A stretch of DNA of 40,371 nt from Jaenimonas drosophilae (GCA_030849065.1 JASAON010001497.1:1-40371); one strand, 5' to 3'. Shown: positions 9,598-18,636, counted from the first letter of the stretch. A program made the numbers and translations. Notes: generated by a model not told the origin, from the letters alone.

Positions 9598-10025
9598 TGT
9601 TGTTAGCCATGTTGGCCTGTTTTTGTTTTTCGTTTCCTTGCTGTGGCCAACACAATCTTCACCCCGCCCTTTCCGTTCCCTTTTTTGTGGCTCTGTGCAC
9701 GCATGTTCGTCATGCTGTGCTCCTTTGCAGCCAACGCCCGCTGAGGATGATGATGATGATGCGGTTTGCCTACTTTTTTTTTGTGCGTTCAGCTGTTGCT
9801 GCCTCCGCACACCTACGCACGTTAAGGTGAGCTTACACAGCTACCCTGAACGTGCACGAGGGTCATCCACCCTCTCTACTCACCCCCTCCAACAAAGAAA
9901 TAACAACTTCCAGTTCATCACCACCATCTGCATGTGCTCTTGGGCTACTCCACCAACTCCCGTATTCCTCATTCTTGTGTAGGCCACACACGCACACACG
10001 TAGCTGCACACGCACAACAACCATC
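9598..10025 (+). other. Intergenic spacer with spliced-leader acceptor
   Basis: No gene seen. The first half is T/C-rich 3' UTR with a GAT repeat near 9748-9760. The tract CGTATTCCTCATTCTTGTG ends in TAG, with AG at 9981-9982, 44 nt upstream of the RFC3 start. Confidence 0.6.
9961..9982 (+). promoter_or_regulatory. Predicted trans-splice acceptor for RFC3
   Basis: A pyrimidine-rich stretch followed by GTGTAG, with AG at 9981-9982. It excludes the in-frame extension beginning at 9852, which would have to be translated through the acceptor, and so supports the start at 10026. Confidence 0.6.
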
Positions 10026-11117
10026 ATGTTGTGGGTTGACAAGTACAGGCCCAAGACCCTCTCCGAGGTGGAGTTGTACCCCGAACTGAAGGACGTACTC
10101 GGCCGTCTCGCCAGCTCACAGGACCTGCCGCATCTCCTCTTCTACGGCCCTTCGGGTGCCGGTAAGAAGACTCGTGTGATGGCAGTGCTGCACGAGGTGT
10201 TTGGCCCCAGCGTCTATTCACTTCGCCTGGAGCACAAGAACGTGCAGGTGACGGATAGCAAGACGGTGGATATTGCCACCTTGAGCTCACCACACCACAT
10301 TGACATCAATCCATCCGACGCCGGCAACTACGACCGAGTCATTGTGATGCAGATGATCAAGGAGATTGCCGAAACGGTGCCTCTGAACCGTCTCACTAGC
10401 CACACTGGGAGCAGCGGAGGCTCCAGTGCGGTGCCAAAGGCAACGTTCAAGGTTGTTGTGCTGAATGAGGTGGATAAGATGAGCCGAAGTAGTCAGCACG
10501 CGCTGCGACGCACGATGGAGAAGTACATGAACACCTGCCGATTGGTGCTGCTGTGTGATTCTACGAGCAGGCTCATTCCGCCGTTGAGGTCTCGTTGCCT
10601 CGGTGTACGTGTGGCGTCGCACACACAAGAAAACATCAACTCCGTGGTGCGACGTGTGTGTGAGAGCGAGGGACGCTCGGTGCCATCGGCGGCATTCCTG
10701 ACGAACCTTGCACGCCAATCAGAGGGGAATCTGCGGCGTGCCTTGTTGATGCTGGAGGCGGCGGCGATGATGAAGGTTGATTTTGCCGGCAACGGCGTGG
10801 CCATTCCGCAACCAGATTGGCGTGTGCTCCTCGCGGAGGTGGTGAAGGATATCATGACGGAGCAGAGCCCACGCAAGGTGCATGAGATTCGTCTCAAATT
10901 CTACGACCTGCTGGGTCAGTGCATCTCGGGTGAGGTGATTCTGCGCACACTGGTGGATCTCCTCTTGACGAGCGTGGCCGCACCGCTGCGTGTTGGTGTG
11001 GTGCAGGTGGCGGCCCGCTTCGATCACAACATGAAGTTGGGCACGAAACCCATCATGCATCTCGAAGCCTTCGTGGCGGGGGTGATGCAGCTTGTTAAGT
11101 CGCACCAAGGAGTCTAA
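10026..11117 (+). CDS. RFC3: Replication factor C subunit 3 (clamp loader small subunit)
   Basis: A 363-residue AAA+ subunit of the clamp loader that opens PCNA and places it at primer-template junctions (human RFC3, yeast Rfc5). It begins LWVDKYRP like human RFC3, then has the P-loop GPSGAGKK at residues 41-48. The Walker B position reads NEVDK rather than DEAD, as in RFC3 orthologues, followed by QHALRRTMEKYMNTCR. The SRC motif lies in PPLRSRCLGVRV and the C-terminal collar ends in KPIMHLEAFVAGVMQL. A Ser/Gly-rich insertion (GSSGGSS) sits between NPSDAG and Walker B. It lies directly upstream of a small protein and the ORC5-like gene. Length and motifs are normal and identification is essentially certain. 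Confidence 0.97.
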   Translation: MLWVDKYRPKTLSEVELYPELKDVLGRLASSQDLPHLLFYGPSGAGKKTRVMAVLHEVFGPSVYSLRLEHKNVQVTDSKTVDIATLSSPHHIDINPSDAGNYDRVIVMQMIKEIAETVPLNRLTSHTGSSGGSSAVPKATFKVVVLNEVDKMSRSSQHALRRTMEKYMNTCRLVLLCDSTSRLIPPLRSRCLGVRVASHTQENINSVVRRVCESEGRSVPSAAFLTNLARQSEGNLRRALLMLEAAAMMKVDFAGNGVAIPQPDWRVLLAEVVKDIMTEQSPRKVHEIRLKFYDLLGQCISGEVILRTLVDLLLTSVAAPLRVGVVQVAARFDHNMKLGTKPIMHLEAFVAGVMQLVKSHQGV

Positions 11118-11432
11118 GACACACGGAGTGGGTATGGATGGTGTGTGCGTACACCAAGACCGCCACATCGTGTTGCTCTTGAGTCAGACAAGCAGTTGCA
11201 GCATAGAATGAGTGGCCGTGAAGTTGGTGGAGATGCTCACCAACCTAAACACGTTGATTGCACTTTTGTGGCTGTCTTTTATCTCACCCGTGTCAAGGTG
11301 ATGATGTTCTTCTGACCTTCTTTTCCTTCTCTTTTCCTTCTTGTGTTGTGTGTTGTTGTTGCCACAAGTTAGTTTTATTTCTACCGGCAACCACACATCG
11401 TCTGACGTGTGTAGGAGTGCGCCGAGGAGCTC
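11118..11432 (+). other. Intergenic spacer with strong pyrimidine tract
   Basis: No gene seen. A long C/T tract (about 11306-11342) is followed by AG candidates at 11367-11368, 11371-11372 and 11413-11414, the last 19 nt before the next ATG. Confidence 0.6.
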
Positions 11433-11657
11433 ATGTTTCAGTTCACCGGGCTCAAGCTGGGCCTCTTCCAGGCCACGAAGGTGGATCTGATCGCACATTG
11501 GTTCTGCGGCCACAAGATGCGGCACCGTTTCATGCGCGACAAGCGCTTTCATCCATCACATCAGGCCGCCAACGATGGCCGCAATCGGTTTAGTAAGCGA
11601 AAGCACTTCAAGACCAATCGCTGGAACTACACGCAGGCCTACAAGGATATGCCGTAG
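11433..11657 (+). CDS. Very small, highly basic protein of unknown function
   Basis: A 74-residue protein rich in Lys, Arg, His and aromatic residues (for example FKTNRWNYTQAYKDMP at the C terminus). It has no clear membrane segment, no Cys pair and no recognisable domain. A strong pyrimidine tract plus AG stands directly upstream, the ATG is the first after the AG, and codons are C/G-biased like the neighbours, so I believe it is a real gene. Its size, charge and lack of low complexity would suit a mitochondrial ribosomal protein or a small respiratory-complex subunit, but this is only a guess. Confidence 0.68.
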   Translation: MFQFTGLKLGLFQATKVDLIAHWFCGHKMRHRFMRDKRFHPSHQAANDGRNRFSKRKHFKTNRWNYTQAYKDMP

Positions 11658-11753
11658 CTGCACACATGCGTGTGTACGTGAGTAGTGAGTCTCTGCTTCA
11701 TGGGAAGTGGTCTCATCACATGGAAGGGTAGGAGCGTGCTAACATCAAGAGAG

Positions 11754-11772
11754 TGAATGAATGAATGAATGA
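11754..11772. repeat. GAAT tetranucleotide microsatellite
   Basis: About four to five tandem copies of TGAA/GAAT between the small basic protein gene and the ORC5-like gene. It is a simple repeat with no evident function. Confidence 0.8.
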
Positions 11773-11821
11773 TGAGTTGTTCTGCACTACACTTTGGATA
11801 AGTATTCATGTGCTCTCACCG

Positions 11822-11845
11822 TTTTTTTTTCCTTTTACACACTAG
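11822..11845 (+). promoter_or_regulatory. Predicted trans-splice acceptor for ORC5-like gene
   Basis: A T9 run, CCTTTT and ACACACT are followed by AG at 11844-11845. An in-frame ATG at 11808 lies upstream of this acceptor and would be removed from the mature mRNA, which decides the start at 11916. Confidence 0.7.
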
Positions 11846-11915
11846 TGAGGATATCTTTCGCGTGCATCCGTGTGCGTGTGGCGGATGTGCTCGTAGATCT
11901 CCCACCGGAGAAGAT

Positions 11916-13385
11916 ATGCCCCCCGATGCGCTTGATGAGCTCCAAGCGAGCGTGGAGATGGGCTCAGGCATTGTGTGCCTCACTGGCCCTCCAGGTAGTG
12001 GCAAAACAACACTCCTCCTCGACTTTCTTGTGCAGCGAGAGGAGCTGTTCCGTGAGAGGAGAGACCCTGCATCTTCCGATGCCAACAAGACGATGGCAGC
12101 CTCAACCACGAAGAAGGAGGCGGAAGATGAAGGTGCTGAAGAAGTTCTCCATCGCGCGTGTCAGGTGGAGTACTTAACCGCTCGAAGCTTTGCCGGTGAT
12201 GCGTTACCGTGTCTTGTGTATCATCTTCAAGATGCTCCACGCAAACGGATGCGTGCCGAGTGCTCCGCCCTGGACTTTGGCATGGCCGTTGTGCATTGGG
12301 CAAGCACACACGCTGAAGGTAGCGAGCTGCACGTGGTGGTGGATGATGCAGATTTTCTCAGCGAAGACGATGATGATGGTATAGATCGCTGGCTGAGCTA
12401 CTTCCTCTCTTCGGCTGAAGCGCAAACACGTCGGGTATTTTTATGGATTGTGGCACAGCACCCCAAACAGATCAATGCCTGCTTCCGCTACCACTTCTTC
12501 TCTCCAGCCTCCATCGATGTGGTTCTGCGCTGGCTGGATGACGCCCACACAACCCATCGTGGGCTGCTGCACTTTGATGAGGAGGCGGAAGGCGAGCTCG
12601 AAGAAGGGTTCGTGCAGAAGAATGAGAAGGGCAGCACGCCATCTTGCGCAAGACTATCTGCAGTTGCGACGCAACAGTACATTTGCAAAGCAGTTGAGTA
12701 CTACTGGATGCACAAGCCCATGTCAGCCTCTCTTGTGTGCCGCGATGTACGTTTGTTGCTTCAACGCGTATATCGCCTTCTTCCAGCCTTGGTGCTATTG
12801 GCTCCACCACGTGCAGATGATGAGGCAACGGATGAAGCTGGCGTTGCCCTCAACGCACGCCACTATGCGCAGGCGTGGGGCTCCTTGCAGGAAGAGGAAG
12901 CCACCCATGGCGCCGTCGATGGGAGCTCATCACGTGCAGATCCACTGGTTCGCGCGCTGCGCTCCATTAGCTACTCTGCCGTCTTGTTGGCGTTTGCCGC
13001 CTTCTACGCCGGGGCTGTGCCACGAAGCAAGCAGATGGAGGTGTTCTCCACCGCCGTGGATCCATCGACGCGTGCGCGAGCAGAAGCCAAACGCCAAACT
13101 CACAAGGCGGCGGTGTTAAGCGCTGCGGAGCATGTTGTGAGTATTCCTCAGCTGCTGCAGCTCTACGATGCCATGTTGGCCATGTGTGCCACCCGTATTG
13201 ATCCACTGGAGTTTGCCCCGTCTTCCACGGCACGCCACTACGTCTGCGGCCTCATTTCGTGGGGCCTTCTCACGCCAGTGCTCTCCATGCGGCGCCACAC
13301 GTACCACTGCTGGATCCCCGTCAGCACCGCTGTGAGCCTCGGCAACGCACTCTCGTTGAACCTCTATGACTTGATCCCCACGTAG
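11916..13385 (+). CDS. ORC5: ORC5-like AAA+ protein (origin recognition complex candidate)
   Basis: A 489-residue nuclear protein. The P-loop GPPGSGKTT is at residues 24-31, unusually close to the N terminus as in ORC5. A degenerate Walker B, VVVDDADF, lies at 140-147. The C-terminal third shows the ORC5 pattern: a hydrophobic helix SAVLLAFAAFYAG followed by a short basic segment, then a winged-helix region with SIPQLLQLYDAMLA, a hydrophobic ISWGLLTPVL and a terminal SLNLYDLIP. ORC5 family members share SKYLLIAAYLA and a closing NFDIVRYLYD-type motif. Trypanosome ORC is highly divergent, and a component called Tb7980 has been described as ORC5-like; this is probably its orthologue. The start at 11916 is the first ATG after the acceptor. 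RFC3 lies 0.8 kb upstream. The alternative is another AAA+ ORC/CDC6-type subunit. Confidence 0.75.
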   Translation: MPPDALDELQASVEMGSGIVCLTGPPGSGKTTLLLDFLVQREELFRERRDPASSDANKTMAASTTKKEAEDEGAEEVLHRACQVEYLTARSFAGDALPCLVYHLQDAPRKRMRAECSALDFGMAVVHWASTHAEGSELHVVVDDADFLSEDDDDGIDRWLSYFLSSAEAQTRRVFLWIVAQHPKQINACFRYHFFSPASIDVVLRWLDDAHTTHRGLLHFDEEAEGELEEGFVQKNEKGSTPSCARLSAVATQQYICKAVEYYWMHKPMSASLVCRDVRLLLQRVYRLLPALVLLAPPRADDEATDEAGVALNARHYAQAWGSLQEEEATHGAVDGSSSRADPLVRALRSISYSAVLLAFAAFYAGAVPRSKQMEVFSTAVDPSTRARAEAKRQTHKAAVLSAAEHVVSIPQLLQLYDAMLAMCATRIDPLEFAPSSTARHYVCGLISWGLLTPVLSMRRHTYHCWIPVSTAVSLGNALSLNLYDLIPT

Positions 13386-13398
13386 CACTTGCTCAACA

Positions 13399-13417
13399 GT
13401 GTGTGTGTGTGTGTGTG
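13399..13417. repeat. GT dinucleotide microsatellite
   Basis: About nine tandem GT units just downstream of the ORC5-like stop codon. CA/TG repeats like this recur in nearly every spacer of the window. Confidence 0.85.
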
Positions 13418-13641
13418 CGCTGTGTAAGACGTGCCATACGTACATCGTGCACTGCTTGCTAAGCAAGCCCCCTCTCCCACACAAGCAATGATGAACCATG
13501 ATAGCCAGCATGCTCCTATACTTTCACTACGTGCCAAGACTCCAACCAACTTTCGTCCTACTTCTTCTTCGTGTGCTTCCAACCGTTGTAGCGCCGTGCT
13601 CGCTCTGAGTGTTGGTGATATCCTTGTTGTGTAGTTCAAGG

Positions 13642-14790
13642 ATGGCTTTTAGCTTTCAATGTGCCCGGCATGAGATGCGTAAAGTGTACTACTGGAGTGG
13701 CTCCTTCATGTGTGTGGTGGGCCTACTCCTCTTCATCATCCTCCTCCTTCGTGTGGTGCTCGACGATCGCAGCTTCGTCCCAACAGCGGTGAGTGGCTAC
13801 TGTGCCATCTTTGCCACTATCCTCTCCCTCTTCCAGATTCTGGAGCACTTAACCTGTTTCGCTCACCCCGAATGCCAAAGCAAGACGGTGCGCATCCTCT
13901 TCATGGTGCCGCTCTACGCCATCATCTCGTGGATCTCCCTCCTCGCTCCGAGTGCAGCCGAGTACCTCAACCTCATCCGCGACGCCTACGAGAGCTACGC
14001 CATCTACGCCTTCTTCCAGCTCATGATTGCCCTGATGGGCGGTGTAGATGCCCTGTACCGCTCACTCATGATTGAGGCCCGCCCACCCCTGCAGCGCTAC
14101 TTCCCGTGCTGCTGCCTTGACCCGATTAAGGTGGCCCCAACCTTTGTGCAAAACTGCCGCCGCTGCATCTTCCAATTCATGATCATCAAGCCCCTCGTTA
14201 CGGTGCTCGTCATTGCACTCAAGGCAACAGACCACCTCTCCAGCATCACAGACCCCACAGGAGGCTACTTTTGGGCCACACTCGTCTACAACATCTCCAT
14301 CACCATCGCCTTCACGGCCCTGCTGGATTTCTACCACGGCCTGAAGGACTTCCTCGAGGGCAAGAACGCCTTCTTAAAGTTCCTGTGCATTAAGTCTGTT
14401 ATTTTCCTGTCTTTTTGGCAGGGATTGCTGATTCAGCTCCTCTCCGCGGCAGAGTTGCTGCCAGATTTCGGCGGGATTTGGTCAGCCAAGGAGGCACCCA
14501 CGGCACTCCAAGACTTGCTGATTTGCGTAGAGATGATGTTCGTGGCATTTGCCCACAAGTACTGCTTCGGTAGCGCGGAGTACATTCAGGAAGATGCGGA
14601 GCAAGGAGAGGAGGGGGATGACCACTACGCCGACCACTTCACGCCAGACATCATTGTTGATAGTGTTTCGGGGTTGGGTGCGGCACGCACGCTACCAGAT
14701 ATCCGCTACTCTATTTTGGAGAATCTGAAGTACACGCTGAAGCATCAAGATGTTCTGCAAGATTTCTCAGACATTGTGCGTAACCGGTGA
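13642..14790 (+). CDS. TMEM184 / organic solute transporter alpha family membrane protein (DUF300)
   Basis: A 382-residue polytopic membrane protein with about seven hydrophobic segments. The family core is clear: a His-containing HLTCFAHPE segment, then KTVRILFMVPLYAIISWISLL, RDAYESYAIYAFFQLM and GG, which match the TMEM184/Lazarus1/Ost-alpha signature (VRI-MVPIYAI-SW-L, R-YE---IY-F). A cysteine-rich CCCLD lies in a cytosolic loop and the C terminus is acidic and soluble. Plant and animal members act in solute or lipid-related transport at endomembranes and the plasma membrane; the substrate here is unknown. The start at 13642 follows AGs at 13633-13634 and 13639-13640; the frame opens at 13609 without an ATG before 13642. 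Confidence 0.88.
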   Translation: MAFSFQCARHEMRKVYYWSGSFMCVVGLLLFIILLLRVVLDDRSFVPTAVSGYCAIFATILSLFQILEHLTCFAHPECQSKTVRILFMVPLYAIISWISLLAPSAAEYLNLIRDAYESYAIYAFFQLMIALMGGVDALYRSLMIEARPPLQRYFPCCCLDPIKVAPTFVQNCRRCIFQFMIIKPLVTVLVIALKATDHLSSITDPTGGYFWATLVYNISITIAFTALLDFYHGLKDFLEGKNAFLKFLCIKSVIFLSFWQGLLIQLLSAAELLPDFGGIWSAKEAPTALQDLLICVEMMFVAFAHKYCFGSAEYIQEDAEQGEEGDDHYADHFTPDIIVDSVSGLGAARTLPDIRYSILENLKYTLKHQDVLQDFSDIVRNR

Positions 14791-15255
14791 TTTACACCAA
14801 CTTCATCATCACCCCAAGCATCATTGAGCATGCTCTACTACACTAGAGCGTGGATGATTGATGATTGATTGAGTGAAACAACACCCCCCTCGTTGAATGT
14901 GGTTGCTGGGCGATTAGCGGATGGCGATGATGCAGGAGATGCCTCTCTGGCCACGAACGTGTTTCTTCTCTTCACGTGTCTGTGTGCGTACTTCTCTCCA
15001 TGTCTGTCACTGTGTGGGTTGATGAAAAACGCGTACTTTTTTGTTGCTGTGGTGCGGAATTAAGGGGGTTCAACGCTTCACCCATTCATGCACGCGCCTT
15101 TATGCTTCTACATGACCTCAAAGCAAGCACTCACTCACTCACTCACTACACTCCCTCTCACTTATCTTTTGCTGTTGTGCACGCACGAAGTTGTGTTGTG
15201 CTTATTAGTGAAGGTTCCTTCGTGCCACTCGCGGCCAGTGACGGACTACCCCCAA
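14791..15255 (+). other. Intergenic spacer with trans-splicing signals
   Basis: No gene seen. There is an ACTC repeat near 15128-15145 and a pyrimidine tract at about 15149-15170, with AG at 15189-15190 ahead of the next gene. Confidence 0.6.
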
Positions 15256-15741
15256 ATGAGCAAACCCTTCAAGAAGAGCGTTAACATTGAGGAGCTGATT
15301 GAGCAAAAGAACACCCAAGTAGAAGCTCTCCGCCATCAATGCTACGCCGTAGAGAAGATGATCTCCATCAGCACGGAACAGCTCCACCGCATTGAGTACG
15401 AGGGCAACTCCATCGCCTCCCAGAGTGCTCAGCTGGAGCTTCGTTTGGAGTGTTTAGAGCGCCAATTGGCAGATAACTGTAAATTCATGGGCAATCTCTC
15501 CAAGGTGTCTGGGGAGCAGCTGCAACAGCGCCATGATACCTTGACGAAGAATGTTAGTGAGGCGGAGGCTGCCAACGCCGCGCTTCGGGCAAAGATGGAG
15601 GAAACAATCCGCCGCAAGGAGCAGGAGCTGCTTCAGTGGGAGCATGAAATTGATGCGAAGCAGTTGGAGCTGGATGAGAAGGCCTTGTCTTTTGGTCTGA
15701 CGCTGAAGAACGCCCTCGGAAAGATTGCACGCATCGTTTAG
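15256..15741 (+). CDS. Short coiled-coil protein, unknown function
   Basis: A 161-residue protein dominated by heptad-patterned Leu/Ile with Glu, Lys and Gln, for example around residues 20-150 (LECLERQL, AALRAKMEET, KEQELLQWEHEIDAKQLEL). It has no membrane segment or catalytic motif. I chose the ATG at 15256 because the frame from 15088 translates low-complexity leader sequence (THSLTT) across the predicted acceptor at 15189-15190. Small coiled-coil proteins of this kind are common in flagellar or cytoskeletal assemblies, and the window has several flagellar genes, but no family could be recognised. Confidence 0.75.
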   Translation: MSKPFKKSVNIEELIEQKNTQVEALRHQCYAVEKMISISTEQLHRIEYEGNSIASQSAQLELRLECLERQLADNCKFMGNLSKVSGEQLQQRHDTLTKNVSEAEAANAALRAKMEETIRRKEQELLQWEHEIDAKQLELDEKALSFGLTLKNALGKIARIV

Positions 15742-16185
15742 GTATATGTTGCAGTGTGTGTGTATGTGTGCGCGTGTGTGTGCGTGTGTTTTTTCAGCCG
15801 TGGCAGCTGTGCTAGGCTGAGGATGGACGTTGGGTACTCTCCCATGTATATTGGCCTTCTCTGGAGTGGAGAGGGAGAGCTGAGGCTGGGCAATCGTCTG
15901 TGTGAGCTCCTCCTGGTGAAGAGGAGTTGTGCATGGATCAATCACCATCATCATCTGCTCGTTGTGTGGGATGGGCTCATGGAGCCACACGTGCCTTGAG
16001 CTAACACGCGGATACATGCCACCTCATTCCCCTCCTTCTATCTCCTCAATTGTTTGCAACTAGATACGAACTGAACGTCTATACACCTCTTCAACACCCA
16101 CCAACAACTTTTACCAACTACAACTAGCATCATAACACACACCCACTCCACCTCTCTCAATACCCCCCACCAGACGGCCTTTACC
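15742..16185 (+). other. Intergenic spacer with trans-splicing signals
   Basis: No gene seen. A GT-rich stretch follows the stop (15752-15790). The pyrimidine tract at about 16023-16047 leads to AG at 16062-16063. The presumed 5' UTR is A/C-rich. Confidence 0.6.
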
Positions 16186-16530
16186 ATGTCTACCCACTTC
16201 ACCGTGGCCTCTTTGAAGCCCAACAATGGGGCTTCGGGCCAGCCCATCTACATCTCCATCCGTGGCAAGGTGTACGATTGCAGTGCGGCCGCCGACTTCT
16301 ACGGCCCGGGTGGCTCCTACGCCGTCTTTGCGGGCAAGGATGTTTCACGGTGCTTAGCCAAGATGCTCATCAGTGATGTGGAGGCTAATGCTGGCTGGTC
16401 CAACCTCGCCGCCGACCACGTGCAAACACTCGAGGAGTGGATTGCCAAGTACGAAAGTAAGTACCCCATTGTGGGCTCACTCACGCTGGATGAAGGAGCA
16501 GAAGAAAAGGGCCTCAGCTTCGACCCGTAG
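16186..16530 (+). CDS. Cytochrome b5-like heme-binding protein, MAPR family
   Basis: A 114-residue protein of the membrane-associated progesterone receptor (MAPR) branch of the cytochrome b5 fold. The family core is complete: IYISIRGKVYDCS, then FYGPGGSYAVFAGKDVSRCLA, then LEEWIAKYESKYPIVGSL. The two tyrosines of FYGPxGxYxVFAG and the later Lys-Tyr pair (SKYPIVG) line up with residues that bind heme in PGRMC1. MAPR proteins bind heme through Tyr and act with P450s, sterol metabolism or heme handling. Unlike PGRMC1 there is no N-terminal transmembrane anchor, so this should be a soluble single-domain form. The ATG at 16186 is the first after the acceptor at 16062-16063. Confidence 0.92.
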   Translation: MSTHFTVASLKPNNGASGQPIYISIRGKVYDCSAAADFYGPGGSYAVFAGKDVSRCLAKMLISDVEANAGWSNLAADHVQTLEEWIAKYESKYPIVGSLTLDEGAEEKGLSFDP

Positions 16531-17147
16531 TGCCTATTGATGAAGAGGAGCCGCATCTTGGCACAGGACAGATCACGTGAAACGGGGGAGGTTGGAGCCG
16601 CGTGTTTAGGTACCAGCTACTCCAAATCATCTCCATCGATCAGCGTCATCCGCAAACCTCACCTACTCTACACACACACACACAACGTCAAACACTCATC
16701 GCCTTCCAATTCCACCGTACAGCGGCGGTGCGGTTGTGGTATCTTCAACGTACGGAAATTGCTTATATTCGGCCACCACCACCAACAACAACCAAAAAAA
16801 TATACGCACAATCTATGTTGCAACAAGGCTGTGGAGCAGCTTCAGATGCCCAGGGTGGTTGCACTTCGGAAACAAATGCAGCTACTCTTCCATCTGTTGA
16901 GCTGCGGCCGCCCTCTTCTTCCCTTCTCACCCACTCTGATGACTCACGTGCTGTAGGCACATGACGCGAACTAACATCAGTGATTATTGATGATGATGTC
17001 TGTGTGCTGCTCATGAGTGAAGGTGTGCTGTATCCAATTCATGCTTTCTTCATCTCTGTACTCTGTACTTCACGATTTGCGTAGCTCCCCCCATTTATTC
17101 ACCAGCCACGCAGTGCGTTGTTGGTGATCACACACCCAAAGACAATC
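16531..17147 (+). other. Intergenic spacer with trans-splicing signals
   Basis: No convincing gene. Two overlapping short frames (16537-16956, 16602-16964) translate into low-complexity His/Thr/Pro sequence. The pyrimidine-rich stretch 17041-17072 leads to GCGTAG with AG at 17083-17084, 64 nt before the next start. Confidence 0.6.
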
Positions 17148-18356
17148 ATGGAGGAGGCCACGGTGGAGGATCGAACGGTGGAGTTCTTGTTGCGGCACGC
17201 AACCAACAACGATGGCACAGCAGCCGCGCTCCCACCGCTTGCGAGCCTCTCCATTGATACATTCCAGCGAAAGCCGTGGCGAGAGGCCTTTGATGAGGAA
17301 CAGGCAGACCTCCGCCAACGTATTTGGGGCCTCAAGACGCAACTGGATGATCAGCCCAACGAGCTCTACATGAGTGTACGTGATCGCCTCTTCCCACTTG
17401 CCATGAGCGGCAAGGCCCACAACTTCTCCAATCGTGCGGGGCACAAGCTCCTGGAGTGCATGGAGGCCACGGAGGCGTGGCAGCCACTGCAGGATGAGGT
17501 TCGGCGTGGCCGAAAATCGCAAGGCCGGCGGCGACGTGGACGGCGCGTGGTTGCGTTTGCCGATTTGTGTGGTGGGCCTGGTGCGTTTAGCCAGGCACTC
17601 TTTGCGGCCTCAACACGCAAGAACATCCCTACCCGCAACTTGAGTGGATACGGCATGACTCTTGGTGAGGTGGATAATCTGGATTGGTATCCGGAGTTGC
17701 GCACATCGACCAAGCGGCGCTTCACCATCACCTATGGCCTTGACGGCAGCGGCAATATCTTCAGCCAAGCCAATGTGGAGGCCCTCGCCACCCTCACCGC
17801 CGATGAGCAGATGCTCCTCGTCGTGGCAGATGGCGGCTTTCACGTGGATTTTAGCATGGCCAACTATCAGGAGCCCATATCTGCACGCATCACCTATGCG
17901 CAGTGGTGGGCGGCGCTGAAGATTCTGAGCGCGGGGGGCTCCTTCGTCTTGAAGCTCTTTGATACCTTCACGCCATCCACTCGTGCCATCCTCTTCCTCT
18001 CCACCTTCCTCTACACACACGTGCATGTGGTGAAGCCACGCCACAGCCGCGTCGTCAATAGCGAGCGCTATCTTGTGTGTGTGGGCTTTGTGGGTGCGGC
18101 TGCCATGCCACCAGGGTGGATGCACTACCTGACCGCCTGCTACGTCAACGGCTTTCACAACAATGAGGAGGTGCCAGATATCATCCCAACGGCGTGGATG
18201 GACGCGGATGCTGTCTTCATGGCAGATCTTCGAGAGATGAATGGCTGCATCGGATCCAATCAATGCACAGCGTTGGGCATGGTGCTGCGCGGGATGAAGG
18301 AGAGCTCCTCAGCAGCTGTGGAACCTGTTTCAGTGCCTTCACAAGCTGTGTGCTGA
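17148..18356 (+). CDS. MTr1: mRNA cap 2'-O-methyltransferase, CMTR1/MTr1 type
   Basis: A 402-residue nuclear Rossmann-fold methyltransferase that methylates the ribose of a cap nucleotide. Kinetoplastid spliced leader carries the heavily methylated cap 4, and its cap-1 methylation is done by MTr1. The SAM site reads FADLCGGPGAF at residues 137-147, followed by a GYGMTL motif and YGLDGSGNI, as in human CMTR1. A K-D-K-E tetrad can be placed at Lys100 (SNRAGHK), Asp228 (ADGGF), Lys269 (FVLKLFDTFTP) and Glu306 (NSERYLVC). SNRAGHK corresponds to the NRAAMK motif of CMTR1. The start is the ATG at 17148; the frame opens with TTG at 17118 but has no earlier ATG. The paralogues MTr2 and MTr3 (caps 2 and 3) are alternatives, but similarity to CMTR1 favours MTr1. 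PGAM lies directly downstream. Confidence 0.9.
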   Translation: MEEATVEDRTVEFLLRHATNNDGTAAALPPLASLSIDTFQRKPWREAFDEEQADLRQRIWGLKTQLDDQPNELYMSVRDRLFPLAMSGKAHNFSNRAGHKLLECMEATEAWQPLQDEVRRGRKSQGRRRRGRRVVAFADLCGGPGAFSQALFAASTRKNIPTRNLSGYGMTLGEVDNLDWYPELRTSTKRRFTITYGLDGSGNIFSQANVEALATLTADEQMLLVVADGGFHVDFSMANYQEPISARITYAQWWAALKILSAGGSFVLKLFDTFTPSTRAILFLSTFLYTHVHVVKPRHSRVVNSERYLVCVGFVGAAAMPPGWMHYLTACYVNGFHNNEEVPDIIPTAWMDADAVFMADLREMNGCIGSNQCTALGMVLRGMKESSSAAVEPVSVPSQAVC

Positions 18357-18508
18357 CTACATCCACACAAGATAGTTCTTCCTACTGTTGCTGTGTAATA
18401 TTGTGTGCTCCACGCACATCTTCTATACGAGTGCAGGGACTACTGCTACCCCACACTACCCCCCATGACCTTCTTCTTCACGTGCCCTGTGTTTGGTAGC
18501 TTTCTTAG

Positions 18509-18525
18509 CTCTCTCTCTCTCTCTC
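18509..18525 (+). repeat. CT dinucleotide tract upstream of PGAM
   Basis: An uninterrupted CT repeat followed by a CA repeat, 110-130 nt upstream of the PGAM start. It is the likely pyrimidine tract for spliced-leader addition; the next good AG is at 18606-18607. Confidence 0.7.
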
Positions 18526-18636
18526 ACACACACACCTTCCTCTCCGGTTTCCACGGTTACAACTTCACTTGACGTTCATCTATCGGCCACACACATTCAC
18601 ACACAAGCATACAATCTTGTAAAAACACACTTTACA

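Noticed and set aside
15088..15255. In-frame N-terminal extension of the coiled-coil protein that looks like a signal anchor
   Set aside because: The hydrophobic stretch comes from the pyrimidine-rich leader upstream of the predicted acceptor at 15189-15190 and would be absent from, or untranslated in, the mRNA.
16537..16964. Two overlapping open frames after the MAPR gene
   Set aside because: Both are low-complexity and lack coding bias; the region behaves like 3' UTR and spacer.
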